Assembly (NCBI GenBank): GCA_033065855.1
Contig: JAVXUO010001525.1
Coordinates: 62,001-126,000 of the forward strand
Reading direction: 5' to 3'
Source: Escallonia rubra
Taxonomy: Eukaryota > Streptophyta > Magnoliopsida > Escalloniales > Escalloniaceae
Length of the DNA stretch: 64,000 bases
Below the pieces are notes generated by a model. The model saw only the letters and a program-made list of their open reading frames with translations. It was not told the origin of the DNA and did no database searches. The number at the start of each line of letters is the position of its first letter. Position 1 is the first letter of the stretch. Shown piece after piece: positions 1 to 10,183 of the stretch. The position numbers and the translations under genes were made by a program.

Positions 1-401
1 TCCAGTCCCCGAGCACTCCGCACAAGGGAGACCTACTCGAGCCTTTCACTAACCAGCTAGCTTCGGGTGCTAGCTCAAACCGCATTACAATTTCCGAAAC
101 CCTTCCAAGGTTTCCAACAGTTTACAAATGAAAAGAGAATTACAATTGAAATACAACAAACAAACTTCTTCTTGAGTAGATGTTATAATGAATAATCTTA
201 GACTAAGCCTTCTTAGGTGGGAAGATCTATATTCTTTCAAGAACCAAACCACGAAGCTTATAATAAACTATCTCAAAGATGAACCCACTCAATAGAGAAT
301 AGATGAAAATGAGAGAACAAGATGAGATGGTGTTTTGAGATGAGTTAGAGAGAGTATTGAAAAAATTGGCAATGAGTATTTTAAATGCTCTCAAGGATCC
401 C

Positions 402-410
402 TTTTTATAC
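402..410 (-). promoter_or_regulatory. LTR TATA box
   Basis: The - strand reads TATAAAAAG, preceded by CTTCTCTAG. The matching position in the related LTR (10851-10860) reads CTATATAAAT. Position and context fit a retrotransposon core promoter. Confidence 0.5.
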
Positions 411-450
411 TAGAGAAGAAAATGAACTGTTGTGAAGGGAAAGCCTGAAA

Positions 451-640
451 ATTGATTCGACTGAAACATAAGTTTGAGTCGGCTGAAAGAACTACTCTAA
501 GAGATCGGTCGACTAAAAACTTAGTGAGAAGAGACATTGAAGAATTGAGTCGACTGAAACATAAGTTTGAGTCGACTGAAAGAATTACTCTAAGTAAGAG
601 ATCGGTCGACTGAAAACTTAGTGAGAAGAGACACAGAAGA
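451..640. repeat. Two tandem copies of a ~93-bp unit
   Basis: Units at 451-543 and 544-640 are nearly identical. Each contains two GTCGACT-like boxes and the phrase ACTTAGTGAGAAGAGACA. The second unit has a 4-bp TAAG insertion. A third partial unit starts at 641 and passes into shorter repeats. Confidence 0.85.
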
Positions 641-800
641 ATTTATTCGACTGAAAACTCCATTTCATTCGACTGAAAAGTTTTGGCTTCGACTGAAAAC
701 TTTTGCTTCGACTAAAAACTTTGGCTTCGACTAAAACCTTTTGCTTCGACTAAAAACTTTGGCTTCGACTAAAAACTTTTGGCTTCGACTAAAAAGTTAT
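641..800. repeat. Short tandem repeats built on TTCGACTAAAAACTTT
   Basis: About eight copies of a 17-19 bp unit (TTCGACTRAAAACTTTTGG and variants) follow one another. They lie upstream of the LTR TATA box in the - strand sense, a U3 position. There is no spacer structure, so this is a minisatellite inside an LTR. Confidence 0.85.
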
Positions 801-1136
801 TTTTAAGACAACAACGAAGGAACTGCACAATTTCGTCGACTGCAAAATGTTTGCCTTCGACTGAAACATTCAGTTTTGGTTCTTTACTTGAATTTCTGTG
901 AGATCTTTTAAGAAGGACTTAGAAATGCTAACATGGATAAAATAGACTCCAGGTTCTTGCATCTTCAATGTAGTCCGAGTCTTTGAATCCCAAATCCAAG
1001 TCTGAGTTCAAGCTTTGTCCAAGGCATGTGGTTCTTTACTTGATTAAGATAAATCCTGAAATGTTTATCTTAATAATGTTGTCAGATTAATGTTAGAGAT
1101 AATAAATTTGGAATCATAAAAAACGATAAATCAACA

Positions 1137-2074
1137 ATCCCACCTACTGATCACCTGAAAGGAAAACAACAAGGAAGTGAGCCAAATGCACACTAAGGTC
1201 GCCCAAACGACCAATCAAAAGGAATACAAAAGTGTCTGAGAAAACGAGATTACAGAGGTACATAATTTTAATGGAACATATGTCAGACCGAATTTGAAAA
1301 TGCCAAAATATATCTTTGTATAAAGCCAGACACTAGAGAGTCATTCAAAATAAGGTCACCATGCCATCACTGACACATAGGACAAGGTTCAGAAAATAAG
1401 AAGGCAATCTTTAGCTCATCCCACTGAACTAGCCCACATTTCAATCCACGTGGGTAAGTCAGAAATAGAAGCGTCACATACATTGTGACATGGCTCACGA
1501 AATTTAGTGCACTTATGTTCAATAGATGAGAAAGGACACTAACGAAATGCAGAGACAATCTAAACTGATAGATCATATACACCTCATGGGCCACGGCTCA
1601 CCATGTGCCTCACCCATAAGTTACGCAAAATGATGCACTAGAACTTAACAGATACTTACAAAATTCAAGTGTGGTATTCAAACAATTTTAGAACTTACTC
1701 AGAAGGGTACTTATGTTGAAAAGAATAAAATCACAGGAGTTGAACCAACAGAATCGGAGTTCATTTGAACAAATTATTATCAACTGGATTGAAAGCAAGG
1801 GATTACACCTAAGGTACAATACTACTGTAGATAGCTTTTCCCATTTAAGTTAAAGAATTAGATGACCTAGAATAAAAGCATGGAATGAAAGAGTGGATAA
1901 TGATGACATGCATGATACAAAAAAAAACTCATGCTTGTCCATGGCATGCCAGAAGTCAACTGTATGGCATGCGTGGAGGCTGGAGGATTCATAAGTCTAC
2001 ATGAGTTGGAATTACAGAATATCATGCCCATAAGGTTATGATGACGCAGGAGTAGCCCCTCAATGGGAATGCAC
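1137..2074 (-). repeat. 3' LTR of the gypsy element, distal part
   Basis: This matches 12477-13386 closely, beginning at ATCCCACCTACTGATCACC and ending at the insertion site of the 3.2-kb solo LTR. The first 293 bp of the LTR in + orientation (the equivalent of 12184-12476) are missing. They should lie beyond the left-edge element, outside the window. Confidence 0.9.
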
Positions 2075-3511
2075 TGTAATACCCCAAACTCTGGGAGCCG
2101 GTTAAAATAACCATCAGGGCTCCGAAAAATAAACGGGCGTTAAATTTGAGCAATGCTCGGGTATTGGTAGTGTGTAGGAGCTTAAAACAATTTTGGGGCA
2201 AAAATGTGATTTTGAAATTTTCGGGGGCATTTTGTAAATTTTGAAACTTGAGGGGCAATTTTCAAAAAAATGTGTATTATGTGTCAAATCTCATAAACTG
2301 CTTGTTCAAAATAAGGCCACCTCCTACTAGCTTAATGACTATGCTAGGAAAAAGAGAATATAATTAAGAAGGGAAGGATAAATCTAAAGAGAAAAAGAAA
2401 AAAAAGGGAAACCTTTCCCTTTCGGGAAAGAAAGAAGAACCAAGACAGAACAAAAGAAACTGGGAAGAACAGAAACAGAGAAGAGAGAAAGCCGAGAGGG
2501 GAAATAAAACAAGGGAAATTTCGGCAGAGAGGGGGATTGAGGAATCTCTCCAAGGTGATCTCTCCATCAATTTTGGTACGTGTGATTCAACATGTGTTGT
2601 GTGTGTTTACTGTGTGCACAGCGTGCGTGCATTTGAACTATGTGTGTGAGTTGTGTATATATGTATTATTTCGGTACAAATTCATGGAAGTTGTATGAAT
2701 TAATTGTGGAATATGTGGTGATTATGTGGGTTTTGACAGAAGCAAGGTGATTCAGTGAGTTGGGTGTCTGGCCGAAGGATGGGATGGGGTTGAAGGTGTG
2801 TGTCTTGAGTGTTCTTGAGAGTGGGTGTACGGGTGTGTGAGATTATGGGTATTGAGTGTACATAGGTGTGTTAGTGTGTGATTTGTGGGAATATGAAAGT
2901 TTTGCAAGTGTTTGTGTGTGTTTTAATGGTGGGTTTCAGTGAATTTCGAAGACCATCAATGAGTTATGTGTGTGTTCGAACAAGGGAGAAGAAGGTTGTG
3001 TGAAAAAAAAAGGTGTTTTAGTGTGACAATCTAAATAGTAAGTGTAATCGTCGCTAAAAGCATAAATTGCATTAGGCAGTTTTTACACAATTTTTATAAA
3101 TAGTTAAGGCTAAAATTAGGTAAAGTCCAAAACTGTAATCCCCAATATTTTTAAGAGAACTACGCTCTGGAAGTGTTTGGGAATTTTTGGGATCCGCGAA
3201 GGGCGCTAAATCGGGGTACCGATTAAAGATATTTATCGAATTTTTTAGCATAGTAAATCAAGTTATTTTAATGTGAATATTTTATAAAAACTTTATTTTA
3301 CTGATATGATTCATATTCTAAAATTTTGGGCCATTCTGAGACTAATAGGTATTTTTTGCGAAATCGGCCTTGTAGCGCTTGATCCAGGCACTGGTTCTGG
3401 ATTTTCGGGCGAAAATTTTCTAAAATACTTTAGTCCAGAAATGATATCAGGATGCTTAAAATAGCGTTTTAAGATATTTTTTTAGATTTTTTCGATACTG
3501 GAAACCCCGTG

Positions 3512-3830
3512 GGGTATTTTGGTAATTTGCCACCCCAATGGGGGTATTTTGGTGATTTTACCCATAAAGGGTATTTTTGAGTAAATTTATATACAGTAAG
3601 GATATTTTAGTGATTTGGCTTACAGAAAGATTATTTTGATGATTTAAGTGTAACGAGGGGTATTTTGGTAATTTGACCCAAGAAAGGCATTTTTGCGTAA
3701 ATTCACATACAATAAGTTTATTTGGGTGATTCTATGCACAGGAAGGCGGTTTGGGTGATTCAAGTCTGAGATGGGCATTTTCGTAATTTTACACCTAAGG
3801 ACATTTTGAGTAATTTTACATACGCGGTGA
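3512..3830. repeat. Degenerate tandem repeat of GGTATTTTGGTGATTT type
   Basis: The phrase GGTATTTTGGTAATTT and variants recur roughly every 30-45 bp through the stretch, alternating with short A-rich linkers. Copies are strongly diverged. It lies wholly within the 3.2-kb solo LTR. Confidence 0.7.
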
Positions 3831-4599
3831 GGGAGATTCATTTCAGGAGTATGCATGAGTCCGTATTAAGTTATAATATTTTGCTATAGTCTGTGTTCTA
3901 ATGATTCGATTATTTCATTTAGGTTAAAGTTAAAAACTTCCGGTTAGATAGTTTAGCTACGGATCCAGGTAAGGAATTCTATCTGAACCCTGGGTAAGGA
4001 CTTTTGTCCAAACCCTTATTTGATAACTCGTACTTGTAAGTATTCCCTTGAATTACTTACGACTAATGTCGAACTCTGAAGTATGCATTGATATCAGCAT
4101 GTTCTTGTCCAGAAAATCCTAATATTGAACCTGAATCGATTATTTGGAAATCTTGTGATGTTCGCATGTTATTGCGTGCTGAGCAAATTTGACAATTGTT
4201 TGTATCCATTCTTCCGGATTGTTGTACTTAAATGCGATAATTATTCGCAATCGTTTTTTTTATTTATCTGTGATTTTTCTTCTGAAAATTCTGATTTCTT
4301 CTGAAAATTATGAATGTTGACTTATGTAAGTATGATTATTGTTATTGGAATCCGAATTGATTTCGGTGATTGAGCTTATGTTAAAGCTCATTGATATTGT
4401 TGATTTTTCTGTGTTGACCTGGGTTTTCGTTCTGTGGGAGGGCGTAATAAGGCTGGTCTGAATCCTACATGAAAAGTAGGCTAGTACCCAAGTTGACTAG
4501 TATTTCGGTATATCATGCATGTGTACACTCTGTTAGCTTGCCGAAATGGCATTGCAATCACCCCAGGATCAACGTTGATTTTCTATGTTCTGTATATTG

Positions 4600-4925
4600 C
4601 CATGACTGCTACGGAAATGACTGGAAAGTATTCTCTGAAATAATTTGTGCTCATGTTGAAATCTTTTTGAGAAACCTTCAGTGTATTTTGGAAAGAACTA
4701 TCTCAGATAATCTGTGTACGTTTTGAAATCCTTTGGAAAACCATCGTCGTATTTTGGAATGATAACTTTGAAGATGATCTTTTATTGGTCATTTTGGAAC
4801 ACATTGAGTTTATTTTGGTATCTATTTCTGATGAATTTTGATCCTTTTAGAAATCATTGAGTTTTTTTTTACCGTTTGAAGTATTCTGGAAATCTTTGTC
4901 AGTTGGATTCTTGGAATCGTTTTGT
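4600..4925. repeat. Second degenerate tandem repeat in the same solo LTR
   Basis: Variants of TTTTGGAAY and TTTTGAAATC recur every 40-60 bp (for example GTATTTTGGAAAG, GTATTTTGGAATG, CATTTTGGAAC). They are too diverged to give a clean period. Confidence 0.45.
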
Positions 4926-5326
4926 AATTCTTTTGTTGGTCCTTGTACGACCTTACTGAGCTCTCAAAAGCTCACCCTTCGTTTGATTCCCTTCTGCGGG
5001 TTTTGATCAACAATAGATTGCTCGGGAATGGAGTTTAGAGTGTGTGAGATTCTGGTGAGCCCACCACTACTGTATAGTAAGACCCTTGCGCGGGTCAGCA
5101 CGGGTATTCGTTCTTAGGAATTTGAATTGCGAAAGACCTAAGCTGTAATAGTTTAGGCTAAGCGGTTGTAATCTAGTATTTTTGATAAATCTGAGTTGAT
5201 GTTGAATTAAATGATTTAGAATATGTATAAGTGAGCAGATCTGACAGATTTGATGTGATCCGATAGGTTAACGGACCGGGAATTCGGGGCAATGAAGCTC
5301 TGGATTTCTGGGGCTGTTACACGCAC

Positions 5327-6050
5327 AGCGAGGTTAATACCCAGTTAACATGAAAAACAAAATGCAAAGGAAAACTAGAAGTGAGCAGTCATGATGACGG
5401 TTGAAAGGTTCAACGGCACGAAAACCAAGACTGCCAAAACAATCAAATTTAGTCGAATTTAGATGGTGCTTGAGCGGATATTGAGGCAGCAAAGAACGAT
5501 CTAGCTTCCAATTAAAACTGCATATAGCTGACAGTAGTTTCAAAAAAAAATCCAATCGATCGAATAGTAAATTGATTTCATCGAGTTCAACGACAATTAG
5601 ATTAAACCATTAACAAATTATTAGTTCAACGCTAATTCAAATTTCAAAAAGTAAATCGTTACCTCCAATTGTTCAATTCAACCCAACACTTTGATCTTCT
5701 AAATCAGTTATATCAAAATTCCTAAAATCAATATACCCAAAAGTTATAATAGCGGTTCCAACAATAACAAAAATTTGTAGGGTTCCAACTACAAACCTCA
5801 ATTCGATACTCGAAATAAATTGTTACATCGAAGTAATGATAAAAATCTCAAGAAGCTCTTCCTAAGGATTCTTTAGAGACTTTGATGAACTTTGTTATGC
5901 TCCTAGGATATATTGTAGGTAAAGCATCAAAAGTCTTAAAAAGAGAATATAAATATATTCTTAAACAATTAAAATTCTAAAATAACCATTACGTCCCCCA
6001 AACTCTCTAAATTTCTTTTTTTTAAGCATGTAAATATGTGGGGTCTAACA
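5327..6050 (-). repeat. 3' LTR of the gypsy element, proximal part
   Basis: This corresponds to 13387-13904 and ends in GGGGTCTAACA at 6050. It is longer than the 5' LTR copy because the latter lacks about 218 bp equivalent to roughly 5772-5990. It directly abuts the polypurine tract. Confidence 0.9.
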
Positions 6051-6060
6051 TCCTCCCCCT
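6051..6060 (-). other. Polypurine tract of the gypsy element
   Basis: The - strand reads AGGGGGAGGA immediately before the 3' LTR start TGTTAGACCCC. This is the expected primer site for plus-strand DNA synthesis. Confidence 0.8.
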
Positions 6061-6085
6061 CTAAATAAAAATTCCTTCCTCGGAA

Positions 6086-6718
6086 TCAAAATGTACCTAA
6101 GGCGCCAAAAAGGTGCGAATAAGTACGTCGCATATATTCTTCAGATTCCCGAGTGGGCTCCTCAATTTCATGGTTCTTCCATAAAATCTTAATTAGGGGA
6201 ATGACTTTCGTGCTTAACACCTGATCACGATGGTCAAAAATCTCAACTGGTTGCTCTTCGCAGGAAAGGTCCTCCTGCACTGATAAAGGCTCATACGGCA
6301 CAATGTGCATCGGATCATAAAGGTACTTCCTCATATTTGAAACATGGAAAACATTATGAACGTGCGAAAGCTCTGGCGGTAATGCAACTCTGTAAGCCAC
6401 TGGACTGATCCTTTCCAAAATCTCGAATGTCCCAATAAACTTAGGGCTAAGCTTGCCCTTCTTACCGAAACACATCACCTTTTTCCAAGGTCAAACTCTT
6501 AAGAACACATGATCACCTACCTCAAACTCAAGTTCACAACGGTGAGATGTATAACTGCGTTGTCTGTCTTGAGATGCTTTGAGACGTTCCCGAATCAAAT
6601 CAACTTTTTGAGTAGTCAACTGTACTAACTCTGGTCCCAACAACCATTTATCTCCTACCTCATCCCAGCATAATGGAGTCCTGCACCTCCGTCCATAAAA
6701 TTCCTCAAGCGGTGCCAT
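6086..6718 (-). pseudogene. Gypsy pol: integrase C-terminus and chromodomain-like tail
   Basis: The translated - strand gives GKLSPKFIGTFEILERI and AYRVALPPELSHVHNVFHVS, the conserved C-terminal integrase block. It is followed by a chromodomain-like segment (VEIFDHRDQVL, IKILWKNHEIEEPTRESEEY) that in intact Tekay elements binds chromatin. The upstream part (6491-6718) carries PLEEFYGRRCRTPLCWDEVG and SHRCELEFEVGDHVFLRV. The frame is broken between the two parts. Confidence 0.85.
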
Positions 6719-7417
6719 CTTAATACTTGCGTGATAGCTGTTATTGTAGGCAAACTCAACTAAAGGTAAATGATTATGCTAGCTACTAGCGAGGTCTAGT
6801 GTGCAAGCTCTAAACATATCCTCTAGCGTCTGAATTGTACGTTCAGACTACCCATCAGTCTGTGGATGGTAAGCGGTGCTAAAACGGAGATCAGTGCCCA
6901 TAGAATTTTGGAAACTCCTCCAGAACTTTGAAGTAAAATGTAGATCTCAATCTGACACTATTGATAATGGTACCCCATACAACCTCACTATCTCATCAAT
7001 ATATAATATAACTAGCTCAGATAATGGTGTTGTAGCTCGGATCGGAAGGAAATGTGCAATCTTTGTCAACCTGTCAATAATAACCCAAATAGTGTGAAAA
7101 CTCTTGACTGTCCTCGGTAGGCCTACCACAAAATCAGTTGTTACATGTTCCCATTTCCAATGCCGATTTTCAAGTGGCTGAAAATTCCCGCTAGGCTTTT
7201 GATGCTCCGTCTTCACTCTCTGACAAACTAAACAATGGGAGACAAACTCGGCTATATCTAACTTCATGTCGCTCCACCAAAAATGCTCCTTAAGGTCATG
7301 ATACATTTTTGTTCTTCCTGGGTGGATAGAGAAACTAGAATTATGAGTCTCTAATAATAACTCCCTCCTTAAGGTCATATCAACCGGCACACAAAGTCTC
7401 TTATGGAACCAAACCAC
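6719..7417 (-). pseudogene. Gypsy pol: integrase zinc-binding and catalytic core
   Basis: The - strand encodes the HHCC zinc-binding region (SIHPGRTKMYHDLKEHFWW, then CLVCQRVK) and the start of the DDE core (WEHVTTDFVVGLP, VIIDRLTKIAHFLP, LYGVPLSIVSD). The stretch around 6840-6950 continues the core but is interrupted by stops and frameshifts. An active integrase would insert the cDNA; this copy cannot. Confidence 0.85.
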
Positions 7418-7431
7418 ACAGTGCTTGTTAA

Positions 7432-8049
7432 TTATGTATTCAGACTGCTTCCCATGTTAATGTTCTCAATAATGTGAGCTATACCTGAATCTCCATCTTC
7501 AGCTTCCTTGATCTTGCTAATCAAGGTAGGTTGTACATGTAACCCTGCCAAGTACTCTCCACCATCTTGCCATTTGATCTCAAGATTCAAGTTCATCGTG
7601 TCTTCCAGCAGCAGAGGTTGACAAGTGATCAGTGCTGCTAAGTTTCCAGTACTCTTCCTACTGAGTGCGTCGGTCGTACCAGGGTGATAATGAGTTGTGC
7701 AGTCATCGTTTTTCAAAAGCTCTAATCACCACCTATGTCTCATGTTCATTCCTTCTAGGTGAAAATATACGTAAGGCTTTTATGGTCAGTATATATTTCA
7801 CATGTCTCACCATACAAATAATGTCTCCATATCTTCAAAGCAAAGATCACAACTGCTAACTCAAGATCATGGGTGGGATAGTTCTGTTCATAGGATTTAA
7901 GCTATCTAGAAGCATAAGCAATCACCTTACCATGCTGCATTAAAACACAACCTAAGCCTCTCTTTGAGGCATCACTATATATCACAAAAATCTCAAGAAC
8001 TAGATGGTAAGGTCAATACAGGTGCAAACACCAACCTCTCCTTCAGTTC
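7432..8049 (-). pseudogene. Gypsy pol: RNase H region and RH-IN linker
   Basis: The segment between RT and integrase has the characteristic end of RNase H, YHPGTTDALSRKS. Intact relatives usually have several extra residues between the G and the DALSRK motif, so a small deletion is likely. The upstream part (about 7717-8049) is too broken to read cleanly. Confidence 0.7.
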
Positions 8050-8850
8050 TTAAAAACTAGACTCACACTCCTCACTCCAAACAAATCGGGTGTTCTTCTT
8101 AGTCAACTGAGTCAAAGGCATAGTTATTCTCGTAAAACCTTTCATAAATCGACGGGAGTAACTAGCCAATCCCAAAAAGCTTCGCACTTCAGTAACAGTG
8201 CTAGGCCACTGCCAATTAGTCACTGCCGCAATCTTATAGGGGTCAACAGCTATTCCATCCTTAGACACCACATGTCCCAAAAATATAGCTTGCTCAAGCC
8301 AAAACTCATATTTCTTGACCTTAGCGTACAACTGATTATCCTTCAAAGTCTGTAAGATAATTTTCAGGTGCTCACTGTGCTTCTCCTCTGACTTAGAGTA
8401 CACCAAAATGTCATCAATGAAAATAATAAAGAACTTATTCAAATACTGCCTAAGCACACGATTCATCATGTCCATCAAAGCAACAGGGGCATTAGTCAAC
8501 CCGAAAAGCATCATTAAGAACTCGTAGTGACCGTAACGAGTTCGAAACACGGTCTTTGGCACATCTTCTGCCCCAACTTTTAGCTGATGGTATCCAGAAC
8601 GCAAATCTATCTTCGAGATAAACCTTGCTCCCTGAAGTTGGTCTGCGCGACAAAAGACACTTATTGCAAATGGTGATGCAAAGCCTCAATGTGCCATCCT
8701 TCTTCTTGACGAACAAGATAGGGGTACCCCAAGGTGACACGTCAGGGTGTATAAACCCCCTATCAAGTAGCTCTTGAAGTTTTTCTTTTAACTCCTTCAT
8801 TTCTGTAGGCGTCATTCGATACGGGGCCTTGAAAATATGTGTCACACCTG
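8050..8850 (-). pseudogene. Gypsy pol: reverse transcriptase
   Basis: The - strand encodes YRMTPTEMKELKEKLQELL and GFIHPDVSPWGTPILFVKKK, then after a frameshift [19 protein letters not shown], the catalytic box FIDDILVYS and the connection block [14 protein letters not shown] and [11 protein letters not shown]. The catalytic aspartates are still present. The domain is split near 8600-8640, so it is inactive. Confidence 0.9.
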
Positions 8851-9360
8851 GAACTAAGTCAATCGTGAATTCAACCTCCCGATCGATGGGTTTCCCCGAC
8901 AACTCTTCAAGAAACACCTTAGAGAAGTTGCATACTACTGGTATGTCTGATATCTCTAGACCTCCATAAAGGACGTGTGTAATGTAACCTTCACAGCCCT
9001 TGCGAAGCATAAGGCGAGCCGAAATAGCTGAGATAACAAACAACCCACTAGGCTTTGAACCTCGAAACTCAAACTTAGACGAATTAGATACATAGAAATG
9101 GACTCGTTTCTCAAAGCAGTCAACCAAGGCATGATAGGATGCCAACCAATCCATACCCAAAATCACGAATATCTAAAAGAACTAGATACCCAGGAAGGTC
9201 CCTATCACAAATACAGATCTTACAGTCCCTCAATACTGACTTAACTGCCACAGAATCCCCAATTAGAGTACCCACAGACAACTCACAATCAAGAGACTGA
9301 GGTTTAACCCCAAGGCGACGTGTAAACGAAAGAGTGTGTGGCACCAGAGTCAATTAATAT
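8851..9360 (-). pseudogene. Gypsy pol: aspartic protease
   Basis: The active-site motif DSGATHSF is readable on the - strand at 9328-9351. The distal ILGMDWLASYHALVDC block is near 9100-9166. The two lie in different frames. The protease would process the Gag-Pol polyprotein. Confidence 0.8.
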
Positions 9361-9492
9361 ATGCGCATTAATTGAGTTAATATAAATCATACATGCCACC
9401 ACATCCTTTGAACCTGATACATCCTTAGCTGTCATGTTGAACACCCTGTCGATAACTTTAGGTTTCTGCCTTCCTACTGACTGACTCGTATT

Positions 9493-9726
9493 TTATCTTG
9501 GGCCCGAAGTTGTACTCGCTGCAATTGAACCTTGCGGGCCAAATTGCACTGATGTTGGAATGGGAAAATCTCTAATATGGTGACCTTTTTGGCCACACCT
9601 GAAGCATGCTCCCGTATCCCAATGGCAACTCTGACCGCCATGCCGCTTATTGCACATTTGACAAATAGGATCAGAACCTGTAGATGGAGGCCTTTGAACA
9701 AAGTTCTGACTAGAACTCCTACTCAA
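9493..9726 (-). pseudogene. Gypsy gag: nucleocapsid zinc knuckle
   Basis: The peptide CFRCGQKGHHIRDF fits a CX2CX4HX4C knuckle except that the final cysteine is phenylalanine. A preceding CQMCNKRHGGQSC segment is the usual upstream half-site of this clade. The lost cysteine would impair RNA binding. Confidence 0.8.
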
Positions 9727-9792
9727 ATTACCCTGAGCCTGAGCCTGCCTCTGACCTTGGCCCCTTTGACCAAAAGAAATAGAGGAAGAAGT

Positions 9793-10178
9793 CTATATGC
9801 GCTTCCTATCACCCTGTGCCATGTGTGACTGGGATAGTTCTGGACAATTTCTCTTGCCTACCTTGGTGTCTTTCCTCTCTCTGTAGTCCCTTGCCTCAGC
9901 CTCAATAGTCTTTGCAATGTCCACGCACTGAACATAGGTCTCAATCGGGACTGGAACAATGCGCTGCCTAATACTAGGCTTAAGACCCCAAGTAAACATA
10001 TGCACTCTATCTTTCTTATTTGCTACCAACTGCTTACCATAACGAGACAATCGTGTAAATTTGACCTCATACTTAGCGACACTCTCGTTCTCCCCCTGCC
10101 TCAGGTTAAGAAAATCACGATACATTTGTTCCTTTACACTTCTAGGAAAGTAACGGTCGAAGAACAAGACCTTAAATG
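9793..10178 (-). pseudogene. Gypsy gag: C-terminal part of the capsid region
   Basis: The retrotransposon gag signature FFDRYFPRSVKEQMYRDFL is followed by GENESVAKYEVKFTRLSRY and a helical region up to RDYRERKD. It is separated from the N-terminal half of gag by the solo LTR 10184-11601. Removing that insertion and one copy of the 5-bp duplication joins the two halves in frame. Confidence 0.9.
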
Positions 10179-10183
10179 GATCC

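Larger units (their letters stand above)
1..1136 (-). mobile_element. Partial LTR of a copia-like retrotransposon (right border only)
   Basis: This is LTR-type DNA whose left end lies off the window. On the - strand it has a TATA box (TATAAAAAG, about 402-410) preceded by arrays of GTCGACT boxes. Its organisation matches the complete solo LTR at 10184-11601: the same CTTCTCTA context before the TATA box and the same kind of downstream leader. The right border is placed at 1136 because the sequence ends in CAACA there, and from 1137 onward it becomes the gypsy LTR that matches 12477 onward. No protein-coding domain is visible. Assignment to copia rests on resemblance to that other LTR, so the superfamily is inferred. 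Confidence 0.6.
2075..5321. mobile_element. 3.2-kb solo LTR (gypsy-type ends) inserted in the 3' LTR
   Basis: The insertion runs from TGTAATACCCC to GGGGCTGTTACA, with TG/CA ends in imperfect inverted repeat. It is flanked by TGCAC (2070-2074) and CGCAC (5322-5326), a 5-bp target duplication with one CpG-type change. The other LTR of the host element has the uninterrupted site GGGAACGCAC near 13377, which proves the insertion. It contains no gag, pol, PBS or second LTR. Ends of this TGTAAYRCCCC form are common in plant gypsy LTRs. The sense strand could not be decided. Confidence 0.85.

Noticed and set aside
641..800. Regular short repeats that could suggest a CRISPR-like array
   Set aside because: Units are contiguous with no unique spacers, lie inside a plant LTR, and there are no cas genes.
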